Shown piece after piece: positions 7,126-16,924 of a stretch of 42,879 nucleotides of DNA. The notes beneath the pieces were generated by a model. That model did no database searches and was not told the DNA's origin. It saw only the letters and a program-made list of their open reading frames with translations. The translations under genes and the position numbers were made by a program. The stretch's first letter is position 1; each line of letters starts with the position of its first letter. This stretch comes from Lachnospiraceae bacterium (GTDB lineage: Bacteria; Bacillota; Clostridia; Lachnospirales; Lachnospiraceae), in NCBI GenBank assembly GCA_017621975.1, contig JAGARW010000155.1, forward strand, positions 1 to 42,879, written 5' to 3'.

Positions 7126-9519
7126 CTAATCCTCCCTGCGGGTTCTACCGGTAATGCCTGCATTACCTGCATTGTCTTCCTTCCCCGCATCCGCCTTCTT
7201 CTTTACAAGCGCATGCGCAAGCACCTCTTCCATATGGCTGACATATACGATCTCCAGTCCCGACTTGATCTCTCTGGAAATCTCCTCCACATCCTTTTCG
7301 TTCTCCGCCGGGACAAGCACCTTTTTAATGCCCGCCGTCTTTGCCGCCAGTATCTTTTCCTTCAGCCCTCCGATCGGCAGGACGCGTCCGCGCAGCGTGA
7401 TCTCGCCCGTCATAGCGACGCTCGCGAGGACGGGACGTTTGGTCAATGCGGAAAATACCGCCGTCGCCATTGTGATCCCGGCGCTCGGTCCGTCCTTCGG
7501 CACGGCTCCTTCCGGAATATGGATATGAAAATCATTTTTCTTAAATGCGTCCGCCGCGATCTTATGCTCTTTTGCGATCGAACGGATAAAGCTGATCCCG
7601 GTCAGCGCCGATTCCTTCATGACGTCTCCCATTTGACCGGTTAAGTCAATCTCTCCCTTACCCGGCATTACGTTGACTTCTATCTCCAGCGTGTCTCCGC
7701 CGACGCTCGTCCATGCAAGTCCCCTGACGATTCCGATCTCGTCCTTTTCATTAATTTTATCCGGCGCGTATTTTTCCTTCCCGAGAAATTTTTCCAGATT
7801 TTGTTTTGTGACGCGGATCGTTCCTTTCTTCCCCTGCAGGATCTCTCTCGCCGCCTTGCGGCAGATCTGACCGATCTTGCGCTCCAGATCGCGCACGCCC
7901 GCTTCTCTTGTGTAACCGTCGATCATTCTGCGCAGCGCGTTGTCCGTAATGTCAAGCTGGCTGCCGAGCAGTCCGTTTTTCTCAAGCTGCTTGCCGAGCA
8001 GATGCTCCTTTGCTATATGAAACTTTTCGTTCGCCGTATAGCTCGTTACCTCGATGATCTCCATGCGGTCGAGCAGCGGACGCGGAATCGAAGAAACCGA
8101 ATTCGCCGTCGCAAGGAAAAGCACCTCCGACAAATCGATCGGAATTTCCACATAATGGTCGCGGAACTTATTATTCTGCTCGCTGTCCAGTACCTCAAGC
8201 AGCGCGGAAGCCGTATCGCCCCTCTGGTCCGAGCCTACCTTGTCGATCTCGTCGAGCAGCATCAGCGGATTTTTAACGCCCGCCTGACGCAGTCCCGCCG
8301 CGATCCGCCCGGGCATCGCGCCGATATAGGTGCGCCTGTGTCCTCTGATCTCCGCCTCGTCCCGGACGCCGCCGAGACAGATACGGATATAACGCTTGTT
8401 CAGCGCCTCCGCCACGCTTCGCGCGATCGACGTCTTACCCGTTCCGGGAGGCCCCACAAGGCAGAGGATCGGACTGTCGCCGCGTTTCGTCAGGCTTCTG
8501 ACCGCAAGGAACTCCAGAATACGCTCCTTGACCTTTTCCAATCCGTAATGCTCTGACTCCAATATCTCCTCCGCCCGCCCAATATCGGTGTTGTCGCGCG
8601 ACGTCTTATCCCACGGAAGCTCCAGAAGCGTTTCAATATAGCTGCGTTCTACTGAGCTTTCGGAACTGTTCGATGAAATATTTCGGAATCGTGAGATTTC
8701 TTTTCTGATTTTCTCTTTGACCTCTTTGGACGCCTTGCACTTTTTCAATTCTTCCGTGAACTGTTCCGCATCGGAAGGCGCGTCGTCCTCTCCAAGCTCC
8801 TCACGGATAAAACGAAGCTGCTCCCGCAGCAAATATTCCTTCTGGTTTTTCTCCACTCTGGACTGAATCTTTTCCGTCAGCTCCACCCGTACCCTTGCAA
8901 CTTCGATCTCATTATAGAGAATCTGACACAAGAGGGCGAAACGCTCCCGCAGATCAGACTCCGCCAGTATTTTTTGTTTGTTTTCATATTTTAAAGGAAT
9001 ATTATTTGCAATTTCATCGATCAGACGCTCGGGATCCCGCATTTCCTGTACGCGCGGCGTCAGATTTTTCCCAATTTTCGGATAATATTTGCTGTAGCGT
9101 TCAAAGACCGAACGGATCTCACGAAGCGACGCCTCTTCCTCATCCGCAGGCAGTTTCTGCCCTGAGGGCATTTCTTCTATTTCCGCCAGAAGAAAGCTTT
9201 CGTTTTCCTCTGAAAAAGAAAGGATTTCCGCTCTCGCTTTCCCTTCGACAAGCACACGGACAATATGATTCGGCAGCTTTGTCAGTTGACGTATCATGAC
9301 GACCGTTCCAACCTTATATACATCTTCATAGCCGGGATCTTCCGTATTCGGGTCCTTCTGCGTCACGACAAGCAGCATCTGATCCCTGTTCATTGCCTGC
9401 TCAACTGCCTGAATAGACTTATCCCTGCTTAAATCAAAATGAATGATAATATCCGGCAGAATTGTCATGCCGCGCAGTGCGACCGCCGGTATCTGATATC
9501 TGTTTTCTTCGTTTTTCAT
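7126..9519 (-). CDS. lon: ATP-dependent protease Lon
   Basis: A 797-aa AAA+ serine protease. It has an N-terminal substrate-binding LON domain (about 1-200), a coiled-coil linker, then the AAA+ module with Walker A GPPGTGKT at residues 356-363 and Walker [10 protein letters not shown]. The C-terminal protease domain has the catalytic Ser in PKDGPSAGI and Lys in [11 protein letters not shown]. It degrades damaged and regulatory proteins in the cytoplasm. Length is normal for LonA. The site AAGGAG lies 6 bases before ATG. A terminator (9569-9596) separates it from clpX, so it probably has its own promoter or depends on read-through; I could not find a convincing -10. Confidence 0.95.
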   Translation of the reverse strand: MKNEENRYQIPAVALRGMTILPDIIIHFDLSRDKSIQAVEQAMNRDQMLLVVTQKDPNTEDPGYEDVYKVGTVVMIRQLTKLPNHIVRVLVEGKARAEILSFSEENESFLLAEIEEMPSGQKLPADEEEASLREIRSVFERYSKYYPKIGKNLTPRVQEMRDPERLIDEIANNIPLKYENKQKILAESDLRERFALLCQILYNEIEVARVRVELTEKIQSRVEKNQKEYLLREQLRFIREELGEDDAPSDAEQFTEELKKCKASKEVKEKIRKEISRFRNISSNSSESSVERSYIETLLELPWDKTSRDNTDIGRAEEILESEHYGLEKVKERILEFLAVRSLTKRGDSPILCLVGPPGTGKTSIARSVAEALNKRYIRICLGGVRDEAEIRGHRRTYIGAMPGRIAAGLRQAGVKNPLMLLDEIDKVGSDQRGDTASALLEVLDSEQNNKFRDHYVEIPIDLSEVLFLATANSVSSIPRPLLDRMEIIEVTSYTANEKFHIAKEHLLGKQLEKNGLLGSQLDITDNALRRMIDGYTREAGVRDLERKIGQICRKAAREILQGKKGTIRVTKQNLEKFLGKEKYAPDKINEKDEIGIVRGLAWTSVGGDTLEIEVNVMPGKGEIDLTGQMGDVMKESALTGISFIRSIAKEHKIAADAFKKNDFHIHIPEGAVPKDGPSAGITMATAVFSALTKRPVLASVAMTGEITLRGRVLPIGGLKEKILAAKTAGIKKVLVPAENEKDVEEISREIKSGLEIVYVSHMEEVLAHALVKKKADAGKEDNAGNAGITGRTRRED

Positions 9520-9568
9520 CTGTACTCCTTATTTCAAAACATTTTGCGCGAAAAACGGCAGATGACAC

Positions 9569-9596
9569 AAAACGCCGCTAACAACTATTAGCGGCG
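9569..9596 (-). terminator. Terminator after clpX
   Basis: On the minus strand CGCCGCTAA and TTAGCGGCG form a perfect 9-bp stem with a 6-base loop (TAGTTG), followed by TTTTG. It lies 15 bases beyond the clpX stop and separates tig-clpP-clpX from lon. Confidence 0.85.
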
Positions 9597-9611
9597 CTTT
9601 CTCTTTTCGTA

Positions 9612-10865
9612 TTACCTTGCTCTTTTTTCAGCCATATGGTGTACGACAAGCGGCTCTCTCTCCCCGTCTATTACCTCTTTGGTAATCACACACTGCTCGA
9701 TCGTCTCATCCGACGGGATCTCATACATCACATCCATGAGCACGTTTTCCATAATGGAGCGTAAGCCTCTTGCCCCTGTCTTCCGTTCCAATGCCTTTTT
9801 GGCGATCTCCACAACTGCTTCGTCTTCAAAACGCAGTTCTACGTCGTCAAATTCAAATAATCGCTGATACTGCTTAATCAGCGCATTCTTCGGTTCTTTG
9901 AGGATCCGCACAAGCGCTTCTTCATCCAGACCTTCCAGCGATACGTTGATCGGCACCCTGCCGACAAACTCAGGGATCAGACCGAATTTTACAAGATCCT
10001 GCGGAGTCACCTCTCCGAGGATCTCACCGATCTCCCGCGTCGTCTTCGCGCCCATCTTCGCGTTAAAGCCGATAATCTTGCGGTTCAGCCTCTCTTCGAC
10101 GATCTTATCAAGACCGTCGAAAGCGCCGCCGCAGATAAACAGGATATTGGATGTGTCTATCTGGATCAGCTCCTGATGCGGATGCTTTCTGCCGCCCTGC
10201 GGAGGAACGCTCGCTACCGTTCCTTCAATGATCTTTAAAAGCGCCTGCTGTACGCCTTCACCGGAAACATCCCTTGTGATGGACACATTTTCGCTCTTTT
10301 TCGTGATCTTATCGATCTCGTCAATATAGATCATACCGTATTGCGCGCGTTCAATATCATAATCCGCCGCCTGAATCAGCTTCAAAAGAATGTTTTCAAC
10401 ATCCTCTCCTACATAGCCTGCTTCCGTCAGCGTCGTTGCATCCGCAATGGCGAACGGAACGTTAATGATCTTTGCAAGCGTCTGCGCCAGATAAGTCTTA
10501 CCGGAACCGGTCGGACCGACCATGAGAATATTGCTCTTCTGCAATTCTACCTCGCTGGGACCCTTTGGCGCCATAACGCGTTTATAGTGATTGTAAACGG
10601 CTACCGACAATACCTTTTTTGCCGCTTCCTGACCGATTACATAATCGTCCAGAAATTCCTTGATCTCTACCGGCTTTAAGAGATTGATGTCCACGCCTTC
10701 CTGCGCGGGTTCATCCTCATATTCTTCCTCCATGATCTCGGAGCAGATATCGATGCATTCGTCGCAAATGTATACGCCTGCCGGTCCGGCGATCAGTTTT
10801 TTAACCTGTTCCTGTGTCTTATTGCAGAAAGAACATCTCACCTTATCGTCAGAATTTCTTGTCAT
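9612..10865 (-). CDS. clpX: ATP-dependent Clp protease ATPase subunit ClpX
   Basis: A 417-aa AAA+ unfoldase that feeds proteins to ClpP. The N-terminal zinc-binding domain has C11, C14, C34 and C37. Walker A is GPTGSGKT at 117-124, the pore loop GYVGED follows, Walker B is YIDEIDK, and the ClpP-docking loop contains IGF (RKIIGFNAK). Normal length. The GGAG site is 13 bases before ATG, which is long, but an in-frame stop upstream excludes an earlier start. It starts 21 bases after clpP. Confidence 0.95.
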   Translation of the reverse strand: MTRNSDDKVRCSFCNKTQEQVKKLIAGPAGVYICDECIDICSEIMEEEYEDEPAQEGVDINLLKPVEIKEFLDDYVIGQEAAKKVLSVAVYNHYKRVMAPKGPSEVELQKSNILMVGPTGSGKTYLAQTLAKIINVPFAIADATTLTEAGYVGEDVENILLKLIQAADYDIERAQYGMIYIDEIDKITKKSENVSITRDVSGEGVQQALLKIIEGTVASVPPQGGRKHPHQELIQIDTSNILFICGGAFDGLDKIVEERLNRKIIGFNAKMGAKTTREIGEILGEVTPQDLVKFGLIPEFVGRVPINVSLEGLDEEALVRILKEPKNALIKQYQRLFEFDDVELRFEDEAVVEIAKKALERKTGARGLRSIMENVLMDVMYEIPSDETIEQCVITKEVIDGEREPLVVHHMAEKRAR

Positions 10866-10886
10866 CTTACTTTAATATCTCCTTAC

Positions 10887-11477
10887 TTATTCTGTCGGTC
10901 TGAACGTAATCACCTTGTCGATCAGTCCGTACTCCATTGCTTCCTGCGCAGTCTTCCAGTTATCCCTTTCCGTGTCGGCGCAGATTACGTCGTATGGCTG
11001 TCCGGTGTTTTCAGCTAACATGCGATTCAGCTTTTCCTTTGTCTCCAGTATATGCTTTGCAGCGATTTCGATCTCCGTCGCCTGTCCCTGCGTACCGCCA
11101 AGAGGCTGATGAATCATGATCTCTGCGTTCGGCAGCGCGCTTCTTTTGCCCTTTGTACCGCCTGCCAGAAGGAACGCGCCCATGCTGGCCGCCATACCGA
11201 TGCAGATCGTCGCTACGTCGCATTTGATATAATGCATCGTATCATAAATCGCCATCCCCGCTGTGATCACGCCGCCCGGGCTGTTGATATAAAGCTGGAT
11301 GTCTTTTTCCGGATCTTCCGCTTCCAGAAAGAGCATCTGCGCTACTACAAGACTCGCCGTCGTTTCATTCACTTCTTCCCCTAAGAAAATGATCCTGTCT
11401 TTTAAAAGTCTTGAATAAATATCGTAGGAACGTTCGCCCCTGCTTGTTTGTTCAACGACATAAGGAATTAAACTCAT
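10887..11477 (-). CDS. clpP: ATP-dependent Clp protease proteolytic subunit
   Basis: A 196-aa serine peptidase that forms the tetradecameric chamber used by ClpX. The catalytic triad is visible: S98 in [10 protein letters not shown]123 in [10 protein letters not shown] and D172 in TERDNW. The ribosome site is AAGGAGG. It lies between tig and clpX, the common Firmicute arrangement. Confidence 0.96.
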   Translation of the reverse strand: MSLIPYVVEQTSRGERSYDIYSRLLKDRIIFLGEEVNETTASLVVAQMLFLEAEDPEKDIQLYINSPGGVITAGMAIYDTMHYIKCDVATICIGMAASMGAFLLAGGTKGKRSALPNAEIMIHQPLGGTQGQATEIEIAAKHILETKEKLNRMLAENTGQPYDVICADTERDNWKTAQEAMEYGLIDKVITFRPTE

Positions 11478-11516
11478 ATGATCTGCCTCCTTATCACCTT
11501 ATTTGAAACTTTACGA

Positions 11517-12839
11517 TTACGCTTCTTCCTTCTCGGTCTTTTTCGCTTTTGTCTCTTTTGCTTCCGCTACGACAAAGTCTGCCGCCTTTGTGATCGCAAG
11601 GTCGTCAAGAATCTGCTGTTTTGCGTTTTCATTGCCGCCAAGCATCTCTTTTACCTTATCTGCTTCCATATTATATACTTCCGCCATTCTTGCGATCTCA
11701 TCTTCATAATCTTCATCAGAAGCCGTAATGCCTTCCGCAGCAACGATCGCTTCCAGAACAAGTCTGGATTTGATTCTTCTGTCAGCCTGCGGCTTTACCT
11801 GCTCCATCATCTTCTGTGCGTCAAGACCGGTAAACTGGAAGTACTGCTGTAAGGAAAGACCCTGCATCTGTAATCTCTGTGCAAATTCGTCTACGATCTG
11901 CCTTTGCTGCGTTTCCAGCATCGCATCCGGAATCTCCATATCGGAGTCCGCAATGATTGCGTCAAGAACCGCTTCTTCTTTTGCGTTTCTCGCTTCTTTT
12001 TCCTTCTTCTCCGTCAATTTCTTCTTAATGTCTTCTTTATATTCCGCCAATGTGTCGAATTCGGATACTTCGCTTGCGAATTCGTCGTCGAGCGCCGGAA
12101 GCTCTTTCGTCTTTACTTCTTTTACCGTTACTTTGAAGAGAGCCGCCTTGCCTTTCAGCTCTTCCGCATGGTAATCTTCCGGGAACGTAACGTTTACGTC
12201 TACTTCATCATCTTTATTCTTGCCGACAAGCTGCTCTTCAAATCCCGGAATAAAAGAACCGGAACCAATCGTCAGCGGATAATTCTCGCCCTTGCCGCCT
12301 TCGAACGCCTCGCCGTCTACAAAGCCTTCGAAATCGATCGTAGCAATATCGCCGTTTTCGATCGCTCTGCCTTCTACTTCAATCGTTCTCGCATTGCTTT
12401 CTCTCTCTTTTTCGATTTCCTCATTTACTTCATCCTCTGTTACCTCGATGACCTGCTTATCTACTTTGACGCCTTTGTATTTGCCGAGCTTTACTTCCGG
12501 CTTCAGCGCAACCTCTGCCGTAAAAATAAACGGCTTGCCCGCCTCGATCTGCGTTACTTCGATCTTCGGAGAAGATACGATCTTCTCTTCGCACTCTTCG
12601 AGCGCCTTTTCATAAGCGTCCGGAATCAATGCGTTTGCGGCGTCCTCATAAAACACTTCTCTGCCGTACATCTTTTCGATAATCTGACGGGGTACTTTGC
12701 CCTTTCTGAAACCCGGGACGCTGATTTTATTTTTATTTTTCTGATATGCCTTCTGAATGGCTTTCTCCAATTCTTCTGCTGAAACTTCGATCGTCAGCTT
12801 CGCCATGTTTTTTTCTAATTTTTCTACCTGTAAACTCAT
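11517..12839 (-). CDS. tig: Trigger factor chaperone (peptidyl-prolyl isomerase)
   Basis: A 440-aa ribosome-associated chaperone. The N-terminal ribosome-binding domain has the GFRKGKVPR signature. The FKBP-type isomerase domain lies at about residues 160-245 (DIATIDFEGFVDGEAFEGGK and IGSGSFIPGFEEQL). The C-terminal arms are helical, ending in an Ala/Lys/Glu-rich tail. Strong AAGGAGG site. First gene of tig-clpP-clpX; its promoter is at 12952-12980. Confidence 0.96.
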   Translation of the reverse strand: MSLQVEKLEKNMAKLTIEVSAEELEKAIQKAYQKNKNKISVPGFRKGKVPRQIIEKMYGREVFYEDAANALIPDAYEKALEECEEKIVSSPKIEVTQIEAGKPFIFTAEVALKPEVKLGKYKGVKVDKQVIEVTEDEVNEEIEKERESNARTIEVEGRAIENGDIATIDFEGFVDGEAFEGGKGENYPLTIGSGSFIPGFEEQLVGKNKDDEVDVNVTFPEDYHAEELKGKAALFKVTVKEVKTKELPALDDEFASEVSEFDTLAEYKEDIKKKLTEKKEKEARNAKEEAVLDAIIADSDMEIPDAMLETQQRQIVDEFAQRLQMQGLSLQQYFQFTGLDAQKMMEQVKPQADRRIKSRLVLEAIVAAEGITASDEDYEDEIARMAEVYNMEADKVKEMLGGNENAKQQILDDLAITKAADFVVAEAKETKAKKTEKEEA

Positions 12840-12951
12840 TCTGGTTTCCTCCTTAACCTTGCCCTCTGCGGCTTTCCTCTGTGACCTCGCTTATTTTATG
12901 TCATTTTTCATTCAAAATGAGACAATCTCCCATATTCACAGTCATTTTAGC

Positions 12952-12980
12952 ATTATAGCATATGCCTTTTAAAAGCGCAA
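12952..12980 (-). promoter_or_regulatory. Promoter of tig-clpP-clpX
   Basis: On the minus strand TTGCGC, 17 bp, TATAAT. The predicted start is about 105 bases before the tig ATG. No CtsR heptad repeat or CIRCE palindrome was seen next to it. Confidence 0.65.
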
Positions 12981-13073
12981 GAATTCTTGAAAAAGTTACC
13001 ATAATAATTCATTTCAATTCGCTAATACTAACATCAAGATAAGCGAGACAAGTACTTAAAAAGAGCGCGTAAG

Positions 13074-13109
13074 CTTTCAGGATAAGTACGGTCGCACTTA
13101 TCTTGAAAG
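13074..13109. repeat. Imperfect 14-bp inverted repeat upstream of the SASP gene
   Basis: CTTTCAGGATAAGT pairs with ACTTATCTTGAAAG (one mismatch) around ACGGTCGC. A related half-site (TCAAGATAAG) lies at 13034-13043. There is no T tract on the plus side. It sits in the 321-bp gap between tig and the SASP gene, in the likely leader of the latter. Function unknown. Confidence 0.6.
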
Positions 13110-13160
13110 ATAAATCTGAGAAAAAGAGAAAAAAAGAAAATTTACGGAGGTGAATGTACG

Positions 13161-13364
13161 ATGTCAAGTTCTAACAGAAGTAATAGAACAGAAGTCCCTG
13201 AAGCAAAGGCCGCTATGGATCGTTTCAAAACAGAGGTTGCATCTGAGCTGGGTATCAGCTTAAAGGAAGGTTACAACGGTGACCTTACTTCCAAAGAAGC
13301 CGGCAGCATCGGCGGAGAAATGGTTCGTAGAATGATCAAGCGTCAGGAAGAACAGATGAAATAA
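13161..13364 (+). CDS. Alpha/beta-type small acid-soluble spore protein
   Basis: A 67-aa protein that coats and protects DNA in the forespore. The family features are clear: a polar Asn/Ser-rich N-terminus, the GPR protease site context EVASELGI, and the second conserved block GDLTSKEAGSIGGEMVRRMI. The site GGAGGTGAATGTACG precedes ATG. This is one of the few plus-strand genes and is direct evidence that the organism forms spores. Expression is expected from the forespore sigma factor; I could not place a convincing sigma-G promoter. Confidence 0.95.
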   Translation: MSSSNRSNRTEVPEAKAAMDRFKTEVASELGISLKEGYNGDLTSKEAGSIGGEMVRRMIKRQEEQMK

Positions 13365-13385
13365 AGCTGCATAAGCAGAGAAACG

Positions 13386-13416
13386 CCCCGGAGCGGACAT
13401 ACGCTCCGGGGTTTTT
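13386..13416 (+). terminator. Terminator of the SASP gene
   Basis: CCCCGGAGC and GCTCCGGGG form a 9-bp stem followed by TTTTT. It is placed between two convergent genes. Confidence 0.9.
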
Positions 13417-13439
13417 GATGTTCTGACTTCGTTTGATCC

Positions 13440-14177
13440 TCAGCATTTTCGGAATCTTGACAAAAATTCCCGCGTCTTTTCACTGCGCGGACTGCCGAAC
13501 ACTTCTTCCGGCGTTCCTTCTTCTTCGATCACGCCGTCCGCCATAAAGATAACGCGCTTCGATACTTCGCGCGCAAACGCCATCTCATGCGTAACGATCA
13601 GCATTGTCAGCCCTTCCTGCGCAAGCTTTTCCATAACCTGCAGTACCTCGCCGACCATCTGCGGATCGAGCGCGCTCGTCGGTTCGTCAAAAAGCAATAT
13701 CTCAGGCTCCATAGCGAGCGCCCGCGCAATCGCGACGCGCTGCTTCTGCCCGCCGGAAAGCTGCCTCGGCTTCGCCTTGATGTACGGCGCCATACCGACC
13801 TTTTCCAGATAGAAAAGCGCCTTCTGTTCCGCTTCTTCTTTCGATTTTCTAGCAACCTTCCTCTGTCCTACCATACAGTTTTCCAGTACGTTCATATTTT
13901 CAAACAAATTAAAGTTCTGGAATACCATGCCGACCTTTTTGCGGTAAGCGGGAACGTCTACCTTCGGCGCGGTAATATCCTCGCCATGATAAAGAATCTG
14001 CCCGCTCGTCGCGTCTTCCAGCTGATTGATGCAGCGCAGCATTGTCGATTTGCCGGAACCGGACGCTCCGATAATGGAAATAACGTCGCCCGCCTTTACC
14101 GTAAAGCTGATGTCTCTCAGCACGCCGTGGCTTCCGAAGCTCTTTTTCAGATTTCTGATCTCTAATATGTTTTCCAT
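13440..14177 (-). CDS. Polar amino acid ABC transporter, ATP-binding protein
   Basis: A 245-aa ABC ATPase of the GlnQ/HisP type. Walker A is GASGSGKST at 37-45, the signature is [15 protein letters not shown], Walker B is [12 protein letters not shown], and the switch His is in VTHEM. The loop [11 protein letters not shown] is typical of the polar amino acid group. It is the last gene of the binding protein, permease, ATPase operon, 13 bases after the permease gene. The site GGAGAGCAGGC precedes ATG. Confidence 0.93.
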   Translation of the reverse strand: MENILEIRNLKKSFGSHGVLRDISFTVKAGDVISIIGASGSGKSTMLRCINQLEDATSGQILYHGEDITAPKVDVPAYRKKVGMVFQNFNLFENMNVLENCMVGQRKVARKSKEEAEQKALFYLEKVGMAPYIKAKPRQLSGGQKQRVAIARALAMEPEILLFDEPTSALDPQMVGEVLQVMEKLAQEGLTMLIVTHEMAFAREVSKRVIFMADGVIEEEGTPEEVFGSPRSEKTREFLSRFRKC

Positions 14178-14190
14178 GCCTGCTCTCCTC

Positions 14191-14967
14191 TCAGCTTCTT
14201 TTTTTTCCGAGCTGATTGCCGATGTCCATCGTGTCTGTCATTTCATAATTATCGCTGCCGTCCAGCTTTACTTCCAGAAGGCGCAGCAGCCTTGACGTTA
14301 CGACGGTCATCGTTAAGTAGATCAGCATAACGATCGTTGCGGATTCAAAATAGGTGTACAGCGCGCCCGCCACGCTTTTGTGTACAAAGAACAGATCAAC
14401 GATGCTGATGACCGACAACACCGAAGTATCCTTGATATTGATGATCAGATTATTTCCGATCTGCGGCAGAATGTTACGGAACGCCTGCGGCAGAATGACG
14501 CAGGTCATCGCCTGCACATGATTCATACCGATCGCCTTTGCCCCTTCCATCTGTCCGGGATCGACGGAAATAATGCCGCCGCGCACCGACTCCGCCATAT
14601 ACGCGCCCGTATTGACCGAAACGACAAGGAACGCCGCCTGCCACATGCCAAGCTGAATGTTGCACATCTGGGACAGTCCGTAATAAATGAAAACAGCCTG
14701 AACGATCATGGGCGTTCCGCGGAACACTTCTACGTAAATATCAAGAATCAGCCGCAAAATCCGGAGTAATATGCGCTTAAAAAACGAATCGCGTTTTTGA
14801 TCAACCGGAATCGTCTGTACTACGCCGGCGGCAAATCCGATGATACAGCCTACCGCCGTAGAAACAATCGCAATCAATAGGGTCGTCCCGGCTCCTTTTA
14901 AATATGAAGCTCCGTAGCGTTCCAAAATATAAAGAATCCGCTCAAAAAAGTTCATGTCTGAAATCAC
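14191..14967 (-). CDS. Polar amino acid ABC transporter, permease
   Basis: A 258-aa HisMQ-type permease. It starts with GTG at 14967, 8 bases after GGAGG; a later ATG at 14955 lacks that spacing. About five membrane segments, beginning with the family start [14 protein letters not shown]. The ATPase-coupling EAA loop is [21 protein letters not shown]. The Asn/Asp-poor C-terminal tail is unusually extended ([20 protein letters not shown]). One permease gene means the channel is probably a homodimer. Confidence 0.9.
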   Translation of the reverse strand: MISDMNFFERILYILERYGASYLKGAGTTLLIAIVSTAVGCIIGFAAGVVQTIPVDQKRDSFFKRILLRILRLILDIYVEVFRGTPMIVQAVFIYYGLSQMCNIQLGMWQAAFLVVSVNTGAYMAESVRGGIISVDPGQMEGAKAIGMNHVQAMTCVILPQAFRNILPQIGNNLIINIKDTSVLSVISIVDLFFVHKSVAGALYTYFESATIVMLIYLTMTVVTSRLLRLLEVKLDGSDNYEMTDTMDIGNQLGKKRS

Positions 14968-14988
14968 GTTTTATTTCCTCCAAATTAT

Positions 14989-15016
14989 GCCCGGTACAGA
15001 AAGCTCTGCACCGGGC
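14989..15016 (-). promoter_or_regulatory. Intercistronic hairpin after the binding-protein gene
   Basis: GCCCGGTGCAG pairs with CTGTACCGGGC around a 6-base loop, with no T tract. Hairpins at this spot commonly stabilise the 3' end of the binding-protein mRNA so that it is more abundant than the downstream permease and ATPase messages; that role here is inferred. Confidence 0.65.
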
Positions 15017-15038
15017 GTCTCATTCTGCCTTATTCTGG

Positions 15039-15968
15039 TTATGATTCCGATAACGGCTGTACGCTGATCGCGTCGTTCATCATCTTTTCATAATCTTCGG
15101 TCGTCAGCTCCGCAAGTACGCTGTTGATGCCGTCAAGCAGCTCCGTATTTCCCTTCTGTACGGAAATACCGATATTGATTTCTTCTTCAGATACTTCAAA
15201 GTCATCGTCCGTACCTGTAAAATCAAGAAGCTTTAAATCAGGATAAGCAATGCATGCCGCCATAGCGGTCGGCATATCGGTTACGATCAGATCCGTTCTG
15301 CCGCTTTCCAGCGCAACCAGCATTGCGGGCGCAGATTCCTGCGCAGGCTGAATATCCGCGTTCTCGATCTGTCCGAGGCATACGTCGTACCAGATCGTGC
15401 CGAGCTGCGATGTGCAGGTCGCTCCCGCCAGATCGGAAAGACCCGCCGCATCCGCATATTCGCCGTCCGCTTTGACAAGGCCGACAACGGACGCATAATA
15501 ATACGGCTCGGAAAAATCGACCATTTCCAGACGCTCGGACGTAATGGACTGACCTGCGATCACACAGTCGATCGTGCCGGACTGAACTGCCGGTACAAGA
15601 GAATCCCAGTCAAGCTTTACGATCTGCAAATCATAACCGAGCTTTTCCGCGATCAGTTTTGCCATCATAACGTCATAGCCGTACGCATAATCCGCGCTGT
15701 CCTGAATCGGCACCGCGCCGTTTGCGTCGTCCGGCTGCGTCCAGTTATAAGGCGCATAGCCGCACTCCATAGCGACCCTCAGCGTCTTTGTCTCTCCCGC
15801 ATCCGCGCTCTCTGTCTCCGCTGCGCCTTCCGTCCCGTCCTGCGCCTCTGTTTCAGCGGTCTGTGTTGTTTCCGCGGCAGGAGCCGCGGTCTGCTCGCTG
15901 CTGCCGCAGGCTGTCATCGCCAGTGTCATAGCTGCGGCAAGTAAAATAGATATTGCTTTTTTCTTCAT
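15039..15968 (-). CDS. Polar amino acid ABC transporter, substrate-binding lipoprotein
   Basis: 309 aa from the ATG at 15968, chosen for GGAGGAGGAAATT upstream and because it gives an immediate lipoprotein signal (MKKKAISILLAAAMTLAMTA-C). Cys21 would be lipidated. A Glu/Thr/Ala linker (to about residue 60) leads to a type 3 solute-binding domain: VAMECGYAPYNW, YAYGYDVMMAKLIAEKLGYDLQIV, DCVIAGQSITSERLEMVDFSEPY. The specificity cannot be read with confidence; the DxxTITxxR-type motif is SITSERLE. It is the first gene of the importer. Confidence 0.9.
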   Translation of the reverse strand: MKKKAISILLAAAMTLAMTACGSSEQTAAPAAETTQTAETEAQDGTEGAAETESADAGETKTLRVAMECGYAPYNWTQPDDANGAVPIQDSADYAYGYDVMMAKLIAEKLGYDLQIVKLDWDSLVPAVQSGTIDCVIAGQSITSERLEMVDFSEPYYYASVVGLVKADGEYADAAGLSDLAGATCTSQLGTIWYDVCLGQIENADIQPAQESAPAMLVALESGRTDLIVTDMPTAMAACIAYPDLKLLDFTGTDDDFEVSEEEINIGISVQKGNTELLDGINSVLAELTTEDYEKMMNDAISVQPLSES

Positions 15969-16015
15969 AATTTCCTCCTCCATCAAAAAAGATACGGCTT
16001 GTCCAATGCAAAAAA

Positions 16016-16144
16016 GAATCTCGCTTTGCGAGATTCCGCGCCGCAAATGCGTCGCATAAGCGATAATTTCTTCTGCATTTGCGTGCGCATCGTTGCGCGA
16101 AGCGCTTTTTATGATATAGGAAGTCCGAAGGACTTTTCTATATC
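16016..16144. repeat. Cluster of hairpins in the leader of the amino acid importer
   Basis: Three strong inverted repeats lie between promoter and start codon. GAATCTCGC-ttt-GCGAGATTC at 16016-16036 is perfect. CGCAAATGC at 16042-16050 pairs with GCATTTGCG at 16075-16083. GATATAGGAAGTCC pairs with GGACTTTTCTATATC at 16113-16144. A GC-rich stretch (GCGCATCGTTGCGCGAAGCGC) lies between. It may be a dispersed repeat carried in a leader, or a structured RNA. I do not recognise a riboswitch class. Confidence 0.7.
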
Positions 16145-16149
16145 ACAAA

Positions 16150-16184
16150 AAAGAAGAAACTGCCCCTAAGGCTGCTTCTTCTTT
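16150..16184 (-). terminator. Terminator-like hairpin, possibly an attenuator
   Basis: On the minus strand AAAGAAGAAGCAGCC pairs with GGCAGTTTCTTCTTT (two mismatches) around a 5-base loop, then TTTTTT. It lies between the 16216-16244 promoter and the importer genes, so it may be an attenuator; or it may simply end the upstream hydrolase operon. A minimal reading frame MTSKKKQP-stop (16192 down to 16166) runs into the stem. Confidence 0.7.
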
Positions 16185-16215
16185 GAAGTCATATCTTTTT
16201 TATTTACTTTAGTGT

Positions 16216-16244
16216 AATATAACGCATTTTCTGCGGCAAGTCAA
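16216..16244 (-). promoter_or_regulatory. Promoter of the amino acid importer
   Basis: TTGACT, 17 bp, TATATT on the minus strand. Predicted start near 16208 gives a leader of about 240 nt. It lies just after the stop codon of the 217-aa gene. Confidence 0.7.
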
Positions 16245-16264
16245 GCGCTGACAGTGATTTTTTG

Positions 16265-16918
16265 TTAAGGAGTCGTTTGTTTACTCCGCGGCTTGATCGG
16301 CGACTTCAATAGTTGCTCCACCACTCCCCGCTCGATCTCCGTATATACGACCGCAAGCAAAACTGCCCGCTGCTCATCGTTTTGGGCAGACTTCAATATC
16401 TCGTTAATCAGACTCATCCGCTCTGTTTTTTGCTGAAACGGAGAACGCATAATAAATTTTACCTGGTTGATCGATCCGTTCAGACTTTTTAAATAACCGT
16501 CAAACTGTTCATTGGACATCTTCATGCCTTCCGGCAGGTTATAATAAGGGATTCTTGGATTTTTACTAATCCTGTAAAGCGCGTATTCTTTTTCTTTTTT
16601 CTTGTCCAACATTGGATTTGCCACGATCACTTTTTCCCAAAGTTCCTTATAAAATTCCGCCTCTTCCAGATGCCGTTTCATTAAAGCGTCTGCCATACCG
16701 TCTATCATTTTGGCATAATTATTTTGAAGCTCCTGTTCTTCCTCCTCTTTTAAGGCGTAGGACAACTTTCCCTTCTCCATATTTTCCGAAAAAATCTGTA
16801 GCGCCAGTCCCGGCTCTTCGGCGCTTTCCAGGAAATCATACACGGCTTCCATCTTTATTTCTTCATGTCCCAATAACTTCTTTATTTGATTTTCAAGCTC
16901 CATTATTTTGTCCTGCAT
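16265..16918 (-). CDS. Helical protein of unknown function in the hydrolase operon
   Basis: 217 aa, not recognised. It is highly charged and almost entirely helical in appearance. Residues 1-20 (MELENQIKKLL) form a short coiled coil, followed by Glu/Lys-rich helices (about 55-105), a basic central part (KKKEKEYALYRISKNPRIPYYNLPEGM), and a C-terminal helical half ending in a basic Pro-containing tail (KSPIKPRSKQTTP). No membrane segment and no metal or nucleotide motif. The gene begins 6 bases after the winged-helix gene stop, with GGAGG 11 bases before ATG, so the two are surely co-transcribed. It could be a partner that binds the winged-helix protein or the hydrolase. Confidence 0.7.
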   Translation of the reverse strand: MQDKIMELENQIKKLLGHEEIKMEAVYDFLESAEEPGLALQIFSENMEKGKLSYALKEEEEQELQNNYAKMIDGMADALMKRHLEEAEFYKELWEKVIVANPMLDKKKEKEYALYRISKNPRIPYYNLPEGMKMSNEQFDGYLKSLNGSINQVKFIMRSPFQQKTERMSLINEILKSAQNDEQRAVLLAVVYTEIERGVVEQLLKSPIKPRSKQTTP

Positions 16919-16924
16919 ATGAAA

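Noticed and set aside
12978-13006. Sigma-G promoter for the SASP gene
   Set aside because: A CATAATA -10 candidate exists at 13000-13006, but no acceptable -35 element was found at the right distance and it lies about 155 bases from the start codon.
16150-16244. T-box or known riboswitch for the importer
   Set aside because: No AGGGTGGNACCGCG-type antiterminator and no recognisable lysine, glutamine or SAM riboswitch core; only a hairpin and terminator were found.
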